Source: an uncultured delta proteobacterium (GTDB taxonomy: Bacteria > Desulfobacterota > Desulfovibrionia > Desulfovibrionales > Desulfovibrionaceae). From it: a stretch of 64,000 nt of DNA. The position numbers and the translations under genes are program-made. Where the stretch lies: positions 2,349,625 to 2,413,624 of the forward strand of contig LT599018.1 of the NCBI GenBank assembly GCA_900079685.1. The letters are read 5' to 3'. Shown here one piece after another: positions 35,014-42,770 of this stretch. Numbering within the stretch: position 1 is the stretch's first letter; each line of letters begins with the position of its first letter. Below the pieces are notes generated by a model. The model saw only the letters and a program-made list of their open reading frames with translations. It had not been told where the DNA came from and did not search any database.

Positions 35014-35042
35014 TTGACATATCTTTTTTCTCAACTGATAAT
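35014..35042 (+). promoter_or_regulatory. Strong sigma-70 promoter
   Basis: A perfect TTGACA at 35014-35019, a 17-base spacer and GATAAT at 35037-35042. It lies 30 bases before the start of the following ORF. Confidence 0.75.
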
Positions 35043-35072
35043 ACTAATTAATAGCTCACTTTTGAGGCCCGT

Positions 35073-35531
35073 ATGTCCCAACGAAAGATCGTATATCTCT
35101 CGCGCCTGCGTACCTGCCTACGGTTGCTGACTCCGTTTTTGTATTCTTGTCTGATTCTTTCGTTGACTTGGTATGAATCCAGTCCCAATCTGTCCACGAG
35201 CATCACGGCCACTCCAACCGCTGTTGCTAAACATCTCGATGTTCATGCCGGGTTTGCGGTAAGCCAAGGGAAGACATCACGTCATCTGCCCTCTTTGCTG
35301 GCCCCGGTCACCAAGCTGCCGTCGAGCGCGAGACTGCGCCCCGAAAACCGGGACAACGGGAACGAGCCCCCGCTCTTCCAGCCCTACTGGGCCATTGCCA
35401 GTGATACTCCTTACCGTTCTTCTCGCCGCATTGATCCTATCGCTTGGGAGAGCAGAACACCCTCCTTCCTGTTGCCTTCCGCCTATGGACTTGTTCCCTT
35501 TGCCATCCCCCCTCCGGTCTGCCTTGTGTAA
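35073..35531 (+). CDS. Hypothetical protein with N-terminal hydrophobic segment
   Basis: A 152-aa ORF that I do not recognise. It is supported by a near-consensus promoter and a GAGG ribosome site rather than by similarity. Residues 12-32 (CLRLLTPFLYSCLILSLTW) could be a signal or membrane anchor; the rest is Ser/Pro-rich and ends in AIPPPVCLV. The GC content is lower than in the backbone genes. Its 3' end overlaps a weaker ORF on the minus strand. Confidence 0.5.
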   Translation: MSQRKIVYLSRLRTCLRLLTPFLYSCLILSLTWYESSPNLSTSITATPTAVAKHLDVHAGFAVSQGKTSRHLPSLLAPVTKLPSSARLRPENRDNGNEPPLFQPYWAIASDTPYRSSRRIDPIAWESRTPSFLLPSAYGLVPFAIPPPVCLV

Positions 35532-35722
35532 GGCAGATTAGCCGCTGAACAAGCGGTGTCTGCTATCTTGGCGGCATCTTCTTCCGCCTGCCAAGATTTC
35601 GCCACAGAAGAATTACTGTACACGAGTTCGTGAATGCTTTCGCGCATTTGCGGTCTTGATACATATATTCCTCTGCCTACTGCATTGCTTGCGATAAAAA
35701 TCCGTTCACACTTTTTATACAT
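35483..35722 (-). CDS. Doubtful small ORF
   Basis: A 79-aa frame (starts MYKKCERIF, ends MAKGTSP) antisense to the end of the preceding ORF over 49 bases. The composition is protein-like and an AAAGG lies 4 bases before the ATG, closer than ideal. No family is recognised. It could be real or chance. Confidence 0.25.
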   Translation of the reverse strand: MYKKCERIFIASNAVGRGIYVSRPQMRESIHELVYSNSSVAKSWQAEEDAAKIADTACSAANLPYTRQTGGGMAKGTSP

Positions 35723-35832
35723 ATACCTTTAAAGAAAGGATAAAAATTCCATGAGCGATAAAACAAAGTTGAATAGTCCTTGAACAGGGAGAATCCATAC
35801 TATGGAGCGGAGTCCCGCAATCGTATAGCCTT

Positions 35833-36336
35833 TTGGGTGAAAGTCACAAAAAATCGACCATCACGTCTCTATGCTGGGCTTTGGCGTGGGGAATTATTTT
35901 AGTGGGAGGATACTATGCGTTAACGGTCTCACAAGGCACTGAAATACAAAAAGGAGTTATGGTTTTTTGTGTAGCTGTTCCTCTGTTCGTTCTCTGGATG
36001 CCCGTGTCTGACAAAAATAAAGTAAAAAAGCTTTCGTACGCCGTGACGGACAAAAGAGCTATTGTCCTTTCCGACAAGCCCATATCCGTGCGTATTGCCG
36101 ACATTGATGCTATACGCACCGATAATGCCGACGACGGCAATTGCCACATCAGGGTGGGCTCCCCCGCTTTTAAGGCACCTTCAAAAAAGCTGCCTGTTTT
36201 GGCTTGGCGTGGTGAATCCTGCGACCAAGGCGACGATAAAAAGTACACGGGGTTAGCCTTTTTTAACGTGAACGCCGAGGATGAGAAAATCATACGCAAT
36301 CTGCTGACTCCAGTGTCTCCACTCGCAAAAGCATAA
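35833..36336 (+). CDS. PH-like membrane protein, N terminus uncertain
   Basis: A 167-aa frame with a hydrophobic hairpin (two segments, about residues 10-27 and 40-58) followed by a soluble domain KKLSYAVTDKRAIVLSDKPISVRIADIDAI, which resembles the bacterial PH-like domain (YdbS type). No ATG is available at the N terminus: the frame opens at a TTG (35833) with no good ribosome site. Just upstream are two aborted starts with good ribosome sites (ATG 35751, ending after 10 codons, and ATG 35802, ending after 8). The gene may therefore have lost its 5' end through frameshifts. Confidence 0.5.
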   Translation: MGESHKKSTITSLCWALAWGIILVGGYYALTVSQGTEIQKGVMVFCVAVPLFVLWMPVSDKNKVKKLSYAVTDKRAIVLSDKPISVRIADIDAIRTDNADDGNCHIRVGSPAFKAPSKKLPVLAWRGESCDQGDDKKYTGLAFFNVNAEDEKIIRNLLTPVSPLAKA

Positions 36337-36476
36337 GTATTCCGTAGTCCGTTCAGGGCGCAGGAAGCGAAAGCCGCTACGTGCGCCCTGGCGGATACTC
36401 TTTTTCGATAGGGGATTGCATGGACCTTGGGAGAAGGCGCCGGATTGGTTAAAGGAAGACCCCGGAGGCCGATCAC

Positions 36477-36514
36477 AAAAAAAACGAACTGCCGCAATGG
36501 CAATTCGTTTTTTT
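36477..36514. terminator. Bidirectional hairpin terminator before the attachment site
   Basis: An A8 run, a stem built on ACGAA...TGCC/GGCA...TTCGT and a T7 run form a classical two-way terminator immediately outside the left att copy. Confidence 0.75.
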
Positions 36515-36516
36515 AA

Positions 36517-36530
36517 TGGCGGAGCGGAAG
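36517..36530. repeat. Attachment site copy (attR-like) of the tRNA-Asp element
   Basis: TGGCGGAGCGGAAG is identical to the last 14 bases of the tRNA-Asp gene at 44150-44163 (same orientation). It marks the far boundary of the integrated element. Confidence 0.75.
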
Positions 36531-36592
36531 TACGCAAAATTGAGCCTGAACTATGCGTAATCAAATAGTATTTTCAATTACGAAAACCATTA

Positions 36593-36613
36593 TACCCTGA
36601 ATTTTACCCGATT
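36593..36613. repeat. Subterminal 21-bp direct repeat (left)
   Basis: TACCCTGAATTTTACCCGATT matches 44017-44037 at 20 of 21 positions, in the same orientation. It is a candidate integrase arm-type binding site. Confidence 0.6.
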
Positions 36614-36616
36614 GAA

Positions 36617-36790
36617 TCAACCCGTGGAGCGGTTTTGGCCTTCGCGGGATTCTTCTCCGGCTCCCGTTTCGGACGCCGGTTCGATCCCCTGCACATCACG
36701 CACGACCAGAGGGGTGCCTGTGCGCTCGGCAAGTTCACGAGCATCCTTTTGTCCAATGGGGGATTTTAACTGTTCCCTTGCTGTGCGGGT
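36617..36790 (-). pseudogene. C-terminal remnant of an unidentified protein
   Basis: A 57-codon frame with no start codon, ending at TGA 36619-36617. It reads as natural protein (QLKSPIGQKDARELAERTGTP then LVVRDVQGIEPASETG), unlike chance sequence. A stop codon lies just upstream at 36793-36791, and it overlaps the end of the lipoprotein gene. I take it to be the tail of a gene lost at the element boundary. Confidence 0.4.
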
Positions 36791-37224
36791 TTACTTTTTT
36801 TCAGCAATTCTTCAGCGTCCTGCGGTGATATCTCAACAAGACGTATCCAAGCTACTCTTGGAAAATCGGAATTGAACGTTAAATATAGGTAACGCTTATC
36901 TCCTGGCTGCAAGGTCAGTTGCACAAAGCTATCTTTACGCTGCCCAAAAGCGCCCCCGGTCTCAAAAGCGCCACTGACAAGACAGTCGCCTGCTTTTACT
37001 CGAAATGATACATATGCACCATTTTCCAAAGCAAAAACTTCTTGTCTGTTAATGCTGACAACTGACGCCCCACCGCTGCCATAAAATGAATTTTCTCGAA
37101 TGACAACAATTTCTGCGGCTTCGAAGTCATTGACGGGCGGCAGGGACATTAGCGGTCCGTGGTAACCGCACCCCGTCAATCCCAAACAGGCCATCGTCGC
37201 CAGCACCAGTAAAGCTCTTCTCAT
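36766..37224 (-). CDS. Small lipoprotein (DUF2846-like)
   Basis: A 152-aa lipoprotein: the leader MRRALLVLATMACLGLTGC ends in the lipobox LTGC with the cysteine at residue 19. The mature part is a beta-rich domain (IVVIRENSFYGSGGASVVSINRQ, then LQPGDKRYLYLTF) like the small DUF2846-type lipoproteins often carried by plasmids and phages. It ends in a charged tail. AGAGG lies before the ATG. The role is unknown. Confidence 0.75.
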   Translation of the reverse strand: MRRALLVLATMACLGLTGCGYHGPLMSLPPVNDFEAAEIVVIRENSFYGSGGASVVSINRQEVFALENGAYVSFRVKAGDCLVSGAFETGGAFGQRKDSFVQLTLQPGDKRYLYLTFNSDFPRVAWIRLVEISPQDAEELLKKSKPAQQGNS

Positions 37225-37272
37225 AATCGACCTCTACGTGTTCAATTTGGGTAAATGGAAGTAAAGACGCAT

Positions 37273-37608
37273 TCACCTGCGGTAAGGTTCAAATGGTTTG
37301 TCTTCGCACCCGTAGACATAGTCCTTTTTATTATAGCGGCCACTGTCACACCTAATAGATTTGTATCCGCCGGTTTCTGGGTCCAACCACCTTGCATAAA
37401 CATAATCCCTGTGTTTTAGCTGCCCACCGTCTATCCAGGGAACACTCCCCATGTCCCCAAGCTCAGTTTTTGTTCCAGCCGGGAGGTTGTATTTCTCAAC
37501 AATAGATGATCGGAGATTGCTTTGCTTGTTCCCTTCCGAATTATTGCATTTACTGAGAAGTCCGCCAAGAATCACTATGGAAAATATTATAGTTAGTATT
37601 CTCCCCAT
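37273..37608 (-). CDS. Hypothetical membrane-anchored or secreted small protein
   Basis: A 111-aa protein with one N-terminal hydrophobic segment (ILTIIFSIVILGGLLSKC); the cysteine at residue 21 follows LLSK, not a standard lipobox. The rest is polar with four tyrosine-rich strands and two more cysteines (IRCDSGRY, YGCEDKP). GGGAGC precedes the ATG. It is 48 bases upstream of the lipoprotein gene on the same strand, so the two are likely co-transcribed. No family is recognised. Confidence 0.6.
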   Translation of the reverse strand: MGRILTIIFSIVILGGLLSKCNNSEGNKQSNLRSSIVEKYNLPAGTKTELGDMGSVPWIDGGQLKHRDYVYARWLDPETGGYKSIRCDSGRYNKKDYVYGCEDKPFEPYRR

Positions 37609-37790
37609 TTTTCAGCTCCCGTAGTGGTTTGCCCAACGGTGTTTATGGGTAACGCCTTGGGTGTCCTATTTTTACCCGCTCATCAGGCAAAATCAACCCA
37701 TATAGTACGTACTTTTAATAAATATTGACTCATATGGTTTTATATCATGTTCTTGAGGATTCGATATGTTAGTCAATGGAGGCATGCTCT

Positions 37791-38117
37791 ATGGCTAACG
37801 AAATCAAAGACTTTTTGGGGAAACAGGTAATTGCGCGGCGCACGAAGGCAAAGCTATCTCAAGCGGCGCTGTCCAAGCGAACGGGCCTTTCCATTGCCCG
37901 CATCAGCGAAATCGAGCGTGCGGTTGCCAACCCCACTCTGGAAACTTTGATGGTTCTGGCCGATGCGCTTAACGTGTCCCTTGTTGACCTGCTTGATTAC
38001 GAGGGTTCCTTGACCAGTGCAGCCAAGGTAAAGGAAAAAATCACTGATGGCCTGGAAAGGTTTGATGAAAAGCAGTTGCAGACAGTTCTGGCGCTAGTGC
38101 GGGCCATGCGTAAGTAG
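37791..38117 (+). CDS. XRE-family transcriptional regulator
   Basis: A 108-aa DNA-binding protein. The helix-turn-helix covers about residues 13-66 (RTKAKLSQAALSKRTGLS, then ISEIERAVANPTLETLMVLADAL). The C-terminal 40 residues (VKEKITDGLERFDEKQLQTVLALVRAM) likely dimerise. I chose the ATG at 37791 (GGAGG 9 bases upstream). A palindrome AGTACGTACT at 37704-37713 in the upstream region is a possible operator. It probably controls the element's genes. Confidence 0.85.
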   Translation: MANEIKDFLGKQVIARRTKAKLSQAALSKRTGLSIARISEIERAVANPTLETLMVLADALNVSLVDLLDYEGSLTSAAKVKEKITDGLERFDEKQLQTVLALVRAMRK

Positions 38118-38177
38118 TTTAAAGTCTGATCGTGTTCTTTCTGAAAGTCGGTATGCTCCGAAAAAGGAGCTTTTTTT

Positions 38178-38354
38178 ATGCCTGATGACAAGCAAGACAA
38201 CGGGATGCCCTCGGACAAGGACCCACAGGAAACAAAGAGGCGCATGGAAAAATTGGCACGGGCTATCCGCGACGAGATGGGGTCAATGACCCAGGAGGAA
38301 CTTGAACGGCTCTACGCGGCGGTTGTGCTTATGGAAATAGAAAAAGACGAGTAA
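38178..38354 (+). CDS. Small acidic hypothetical protein
   Basis: A 58-aa charged protein (starts MPDDKQDNGMPSD, ends VVLMEIEKDE) directly downstream of the XRE gene. AAGGAG precedes the ATG with good spacing. Most of it is a predicted helix (RRMEKLARAIRDEM). No family is recognised; co-expression with the regulator is likely. Confidence 0.6.
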   Translation: MPDDKQDNGMPSDKDPQETKRRMEKLARAIRDEMGSMTQEELERLYAAVVLMEIEKDE

Positions 38355-38526
38355 ATACCACCACCACAGCGCCGCTGCGGCCTTGTTCATGGGCCGTAAA
38401 CGTGGCTCTGTCGGCGGTGAAGTAAAAACATGGCCTTGCCGGTAGCGCGGGAGGAGTTTTGCAAGAGAAGGGCTTTCTGTGCCCTTTTTTGCTTTTCGGG
38501 GAACAAGGCATTGACTCAATGGCCAA

Positions 38527-38553
38527 TTACCAATAAATATTATTTATTGGTAA
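38527..38553. promoter_or_regulatory. 27-bp perfect palindrome, likely ParD operator
   Basis: TTACCAATAAATA-T-TATTTATTGGTAA is a perfect dyad ending 19 bases before the parD ATG. Ribbon-helix-helix antitoxins bind such operators to autoregulate. Confidence 0.7.
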
Positions 38554-38572
38554 ATTTGATGGGAGGCTCCCT

Positions 38573-38815
38573 ATGAAAAATACATCTGTCTCACTCGGTG
38601 AGTATTTCACTGATTTTATTGACGCACAGGTGAAGGCTGGCCGGTATGGGTCCGCGAGTGACGTTGTCCGGGCAGGTCTGCGGCTGCTGGAAGAACATGA
38701 TGCCAAGTTGAAAGCTCTGCAAAGCGCGTTGGTTGCCGGTGAGGAATCGGGGGAGCCAGCCCCGTTTGACAGCAAGGCATTTTTGACGCGTATGCGGGCT
38801 AAACATGGGCAATAA
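38573..38815 (+). CDS. parD: ParD/CopG-family antitoxin
   Basis: An 80-aa ribbon-helix-helix antitoxin. The N-terminal strand and helices ([20 protein letters not shown], then [15 protein letters not shown]) bind DNA; the C-terminal tail would block ParE. GGGAGG precedes the ATG and a perfect palindrome lies upstream. Its normal partner follows with an 11-base overlap but is truncated, so this is effectively an orphan antitoxin. Confidence 0.88.
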   Translation: MKNTSVSLGEYFTDFIDAQVKAGRYGSASDVVRAGLRLLEEHDAKLKALQSALVAGEESGEPAPFDSKAFLTRMRAKHGQ

Positions 38816-38954
38816 AACACATGGCTACAGGCTCTCGCCATTGGCCGAGGCCGATCTGGAAGAAATCTGGCTGTATACCTTTCGGCAATGGTCGTTGGAA
38901 CAGGCCGACGATTATTCCGGAAACATCATCACGGCCATTCCTGTGACCTCCTAG
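38805..38954 (+). pseudogene. parE: Truncated ParE toxin
   Basis: The first 45 residues (YRLSPLAEADLEEIWLYTF, then QWSLEQADDYSGNIITAI) are a clear ParE N terminus, but the frame ends after 49 aa in PVTS-stop, whereas ParE is normally about 95-100 aa. The conserved C-terminal strands with the active-site region are missing and not found downstream. A deletion or insertion after ITAI probably removed the second half. Confidence 0.8.
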
Positions 38955-39129
38955 GTAACGACATAAGTAACCATCCAAGTAGATGGGCGCTGCCCGTTAC
39001 ATCACATCTTTGCTCTTGGGCCGTGAAGCATGCTCTGTTGGTGCGAAAATAAAAAATACGACATTGCTGTGGTGCAGGGCCATTTTTTGTGAGAGAGGAA
39101 TTCTATATTTTTAGAGGTTAATCAATATA

Positions 39130-39786
39130 TTAGTCAATAAAAAGTTCACAAATCTTTCTTTCTCCTGTTGGGAGAGATGTGATAAAAAAATATGAAACAG
39201 TTTTATCTATACCGTTATGGAGTTTTATTTTTTTACATTTAATTTTGTGTTGATTTACTATTATATTTTTTTCTTCTGTCATTGGAACATATTGGTAAAA
39301 ATAAACATATGAAATTCCATTTTGCATGCGAAAATCTTTTAAAAGATTGCATTTATGTGGAATATTAAATTGCATATTGGTCACATATGACAAGTTAAGT
39401 ATATAAACAGACACTTCTAGATATTCATCGTTGGAGGGTGCGTCCATCCAGGTTATGGAAAGATCGTCTGGATTTTTGTTAAAGTTGATTAGCTCAGTTG
39501 CAGGAAAAATAATGCTAAAGATATGTATAGGATTAAAAATTTGATCTATTTCTAAGCGCCACCTGTCCATATGCCTATGCCTATTGGCTATATTTTCTCT
39601 TTTGACAACGGCGTCTGTCATTGAAAGTTGACATTGTCCAGACTCATGAAATGAAATTTTGAAATCTGACCCAAAGCCTTTAGAGAACAAATACATGTCA
39701 TTTTTATTCAGGATGACAGACCAAATATTTGATCTTTTTCCCTGGCAGTCCCCAACACCAAATTGAAATCTATCTTTCTTACTCAC
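39130..39786 (-). CDS. AT-rich cargo gene, unknown function
   Basis: A 218-aa protein encoded by strikingly AT-rich DNA compared with both the backbone and the rest of the element, so it was probably acquired separately. It begins with GTG at 39786, with AAAGG about 8 bases upstream. There is no signal or membrane segment. It is rich in Ile, Asn, Lys and aromatic residues and looks like a mixed beta-rich globular protein (SVILNKNDMYLFSKGFGSD; SVYILNLSYVTNMQF). I do not recognise a family. As the only sizeable non-housekeeping gene in the island, it could be a defence or other accessory function. Confidence 0.65.
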   Translation of the reverse strand: MSKKDRFQFGVGDCQGKRSNIWSVILNKNDMYLFSKGFGSDFKISFHESGQCQLSMTDAVVKRENIANRHRHMDRWRLEIDQIFNPIHIFSIIFPATELINFNKNPDDLSITWMDAPSNDEYLEVSVYILNLSYVTNMQFNIPHKCNLLKDFRMQNGISYVYFYQYVPMTEEKNIIVNQHKIKCKKIKLHNGIDKTVSYFFITSLPTGERKICELFID

Positions 39787-40024
39787 ATCTGCACCTTTCT
39801 GTGTATGCCTTATTCATGGAGGATAAATAAATCTAGATGTGCGTTAGTTAAGCATTGGACAGTTGACGCAATAGCATCCATATTTCCTGCTTGACGTTAC
39901 TGTCTCTCGCCTTGGAAGTCAAAAAACGCCTGGTTATGGCCGAAATTTAGAAATTGCCCGAGGCAGTCGCTGTCGGCCTTCTCGGGGGTACCCCCTTGAG
40001 TAAAAACAACCCTACCCGCCACCG

Positions 40025-40228
40025 CTATGTATCGGGCATGGAGCAGTCCACAGCAGGTCTTGAACAAAACTCTTGTCTAGACGCTCTATTCGCCATGTGC
40101 GCGAGCCTTTGCCTGTCTCCCGGTTGCGCCAGCACTGGAACCACCACCGCGTTGATCGTGCCAACCATTGAAAAAGTTATCTTGGCGGGTATCGGTACAC
40201 ATGAGCGAACGTTTGGGATTCTGCTCAT
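40025..40228 (-). CDS. Possible small membrane protein coupled to the Rep-like gene
   Basis: A 67-aa frame whose ATG directly follows the TGA of the Rep-like gene. It holds one hydrophobic stretch (ITFSMVGTINAVVVPVLA) and a basic tail. Its first residues (MSRIPN) resemble those of the Rep-like protein (MSRTPN), so part of the start region may be duplicated. No ribosome site of its own is clear. Low confidence. Confidence 0.3.
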   Translation of the reverse strand: MSRIPNVRSCVPIPAKITFSMVGTINAVVVPVLAQPGDRQRLAHMANRASRQEFCSRPAVDCSMPDT

Positions 40229-41272
40229 TCATTGAACGGGTCCGTAGGGGCAGTCGAACTCGCCGTCCCTGATGCGTTTTTTTAATCTCGCATCTTTGAA
40301 GATATCGGCAACCTTACAAGCGTCGCGCTTTTGCTCACACGCCGGATAGTCCATTGCGGCGGAAAGTTTCCGCAGCCCCATCGTCATTTTATGGAGTTCC
40401 CGCGAGGTATATTTTTTCTTGCGCTTATGGAACCGTCTTGCACTCAGCAGCCCACGAAGCTCATCAATGACAGCGGGCATGTCGAACGAGGCAAACTTCA
40501 AGAAGCGTTCAAGGGGTAGCCCTTTCAACCAGTCCGGCGATACGGAGGTGGGAATGCCCATCGGTATGCCGTTGTCCTTCAAAAATGGCTTCTCAAGCGT
40601 AACCTCAATGTGGAGGTGCCAAATTCCGTTGATCTCTTTGAGGTACATCTTGGCGTCCCAATCAGGGCGCTTGACCAAAACGTATTCGCCTTTTTTGGGC
40701 CGGAGTTGATGGAAGTATGCCGTAACCTCGCCGTTTTTGGTGCCGTCTTTGTTCTCCTGTATTTTTCCCCCTTCGGGCGGCTCAGGCCACAGCCGCGCAT
40801 AAACGCCTTGGAGAAGGGTATTGTCGGCCAAATTCAGCATAAGGGTTTTAGCTGCCCGGTACGAAGTGCAGGGAAGGTTCCAGGCGACCTCGACTTGCTT
40901 TAACTGGACATCGCTTTCAAACCAGGGCGAAATCTTATCCCGCAGCGCTGAAAGGCCAGCAAGAATTTTGTCGTCCGCATTGAAGAAAATTGACCACCAC
41001 GGCTTGTCCTCGACTTTTTTCAGGAACAGCCCGTTCAAAAATGAGTTTCCTCTGCGAGGCCCAAAGAGCTTGACGATTTCAGCATGGAGGTTTTTTCCTG
41101 TCCGCCATGAAAGCGTAATTTTATGCAGAACAGGTTCCGGCAGCAGGGGGTAAAATGGGGTGTTGGTGGGTATGGTTTGAGAACCCGTATATGCACAAGC
41201 TGGTGTATGTAGTTGTTTAGGGTATAGTACCTTATTAGCCGCTGCCCTAACTTTGTTCGGGGTTCTACTCAT
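40229..41272 (-). CDS. Replication-initiator-like protein
   Basis: A 347-aa soluble protein without a firmly recognised family. The pattern around residues 125-235 (VEVAWNLPC; VLVKRPDWDAKMYLKEING then WHLHIEVTLEKPFL) resembles the core of plasmid and filamentous-phage rolling-circle initiators, where similar strands carry ExE-type and RxExxL-like motifs. The C terminus is basic (RRFHKRKKKYTSRELHK), suiting DNA binding. GGGAGA precedes the ATG. A role in replication of the excised element is an inference; a catalytic tyrosine cannot be assigned with certainty. Confidence 0.55.
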   Translation of the reverse strand: MSRTPNKVRAAANKVLYPKQLHTPACAYTGSQTIPTNTPFYPLLPEPVLHKITLSWRTGKNLHAEIVKLFGPRRGNSFLNGLFLKKVEDKPWWSIFFNADDKILAGLSALRDKISPWFESDVQLKQVEVAWNLPCTSYRAAKTLMLNLADNTLLQGVYARLWPEPPEGGKIQENKDGTKNGEVTAYFHQLRPKKGEYVLVKRPDWDAKMYLKEINGIWHLHIEVTLEKPFLKDNGIPMGIPTSVSPDWLKGLPLERFLKFASFDMPAVIDELRGLLSARRFHKRKKKYTSRELHKMTMGLRKLSAAMDYPACEQKRDACKVADIFKDARLKKRIRDGEFDCPYGPVQ

Positions 41273-41414
41273 TCACGATCTCCCTCTGGAGAAATCATGC
41301 TGTCACCTGTGTGCAGGGGGTGGGCTTTCCCCAACCCCTACACACATGCACACAGCAATCTTTGCATTTTCTTGTTGGGACTATTTATTGGTGCTTTCTT
41401 GCCTGCGAAAAAAC

Positions 41415-41603
41415 TTAATCCCAAAATATAGCATTCCCGGATATGTAAAACCCGTCACTGATAAGTCTTTTTGCTATATCATATGTTAATGTATAGTCAG
41501 TATCATCAAGTGTGACGTACATGCATCCATCTGCTGCCATACATTCAATAAGGCTCATAATATTTTTACCCATCTCGTCTTCTTCTATCTTTTTTTCTGC
41601 CAC
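41415..41603 (-). CDS. Small acidic hypothetical protein
   Basis: A 62-aa frame. I prefer a GTG start at 41603, with GAGAGG upstream, over the TTG three codons earlier. It is acidic, with a two-cysteine stretch (ECMAADGCMYVTLDDTDYTL). No family is recognised. It lies between the Rep-like gene and the AlpA cluster. Confidence 0.45.
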   Translation of the reverse strand: MAEKKIEEDEMGKNIMSLIECMAADGCMYVTLDDTDYTLTYDIAKRLISDGFYISGNAIFWD

Positions 41604-41670
41604 TAGTCGCAACCTCTCAGCAGAGTTCCTATAATTACTCTTGAGGCTGCTAACTGTTGAAGAAAGAGAC

Positions 41671-41847
41671 CTAATTCCAGTTTTTTTGATATCGCCTATA
41701 TTTATTATTCTTTTTCATTATTTTTCCCTTTTTCGGTTGCGGTATAAAATGTACCCCGGTGTAGGGGGGTATTGAAAACGGCCTCTGACCTGCGCTGTTG
41801 CCTTCACGAGCACCAATGGGAGGAGGGCGCGGCCTCTGCTCGCTCAT
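41671..41847 (-). CDS. Small basic protein downstream of AlpA-like regulator
   Basis: A 58-aa basic protein (starts MSEQRPRPPPIG, ends KKNNKYRRYQKNWN). GAGGAGGTG gives a very strong ribosome site, and the ATG overlaps the AlpA stop by 4 bases, so translation is coupled. The composition suggests nucleic-acid binding; function unknown. Confidence 0.55.
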   Translation of the reverse strand: MSEQRPRPPPIGAREGNSAGQRPFSIPPYTGVHFIPQPKKGKIMKKNNKYRRYQKNWN

Positions 41848-42104
41848 GGCGCACCTCCTCTTCCGGTCACATGGCAAGCGTAGGCGTCCTCAACGCGCGG
41901 CATGTTGCTGATGCACCCCGCTATCTCGGCAGCGTCCCACCTCACGGCGCGCTTGCCGACCTGTATGGGCAGGGGAAGCATCCCGATGGCGGTCATGCGC
42001 TCCACGGTGGCCCGACTTAGGCCGAGCATGAGGCATACCTCTTTCTTGGTAAGGAATCGGGCGGGGAGAGATGGGGAAGGGGAACGTGTCAATTGCGTAG
42101 CCAT
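41844..42104 (-). CDS. AlpA-like excisionase/regulator
   Basis: An 86-aa MerR-type helix-turn-helix protein of the AlpA family. The core FLTKKEVCLMLGLSRATVER followed by LPLPIQVGKRAVRWDAAEI is diagnostic. AlpA proteins in P4-like islands activate the integrase or assist excision. AGGAGG precedes the ATG. It lies on the same strand as, and downstream of, the integrase. Confidence 0.88.
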   Translation of the reverse strand: MATQLTRSPSPSLPARFLTKKEVCLMLGLSRATVERMTAIGMLPLPIQVGKRAVRWDAAEIAGCISNMPRVEDAYACHVTGRGGAP

Positions 42105-42196
42105 AAAAAACCTCCTGTAATGGTTGACTACAAGAGGCTTAATATATTGCTTTTTTCAATGAGTCCGTGACGATGATCTGGCAAAAAATGTCACAA

Positions 42197-42751
42197 CTAT
42201 TTATCTTGGGGTTTGGTACACTCCCTCTTTTTTAACTGTGCTTTCATGAGCATCCTGACAGTATGCTTTAATTTCTCTTCGCGGAATTTATCAAGGGGCG
42301 TTCCGCTATCAAAAACATCATCGAACAATATTCTTTCCAGCGACAAAACATTATCATCAACACTCTTTCTTGAAATACCTATTGAATCTAGGACACGGTA
42401 AAATTTCCTCAATCCGCCTGACTGTGAAGCATACCCGTCAACAAGATAAACTTTCTCTTTCTGAAACAGCATGCTCAATGAACCGTTATATTTCTCTTTT
42501 GCAATCTGAATGCAGTTGTTAATAGATTCAATTTTTCTCTGTAATTTCGATTCCTCTTTCAATTCATGCCACCCATCATAACCAAGTGCCTTGATGAGTT
42601 TTTCGCCTTGTTCTTTTGCATTTCCAGAACTAAAGTCTTCTTTTGTCATGCGTTCTGCGATTGCGCGTAATGCTTTCCATGCGCCACTCGACAACAGGCC
42701 TCTATCGTTACATTCCAGAATCGAGCGCCACAGTTCATGGGTTGCCATCAT
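42197..42751 (-). CDS. Hypothetical protein beside the integrase
   Basis: A 184-aa mostly helical, charged cytoplasmic protein (ELKEESKLQRKIESINNCIQ; LDKFREEKLKHTVRMLMKAQ). No family is recognised. AGGAGG lies 8 bases before the ATG at 42751. It starts 19 bases after the integrase stop, so it is probably in the same transcript. Composition is moderately AT-rich compared with the backbone. Confidence 0.65.
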   Translation of the reverse strand: MMATHELWRSILECNDRGLLSSGAWKALRAIAERMTKEDFSSGNAKEQGEKLIKALGYDGWHELKEESKLQRKIESINNCIQIAKEKYNGSLSMLFQKEKVYLVDGYASQSGGLRKFYRVLDSIGISRKSVDDNVLSLERILFDDVFDSGTPLDKFREEKLKHTVRMLMKAQLKKRECTKPQDK

Positions 42752-42770
42752 TATTGAACCCTCCTGTAAG

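Noticed and set aside
39954-40235. A 93-codon plus-strand ORF in the island
   Set aside because: It has no ribosome site, spans a palindrome and overlaps the region downstream of the Rep-like gene; composition is not convincing.
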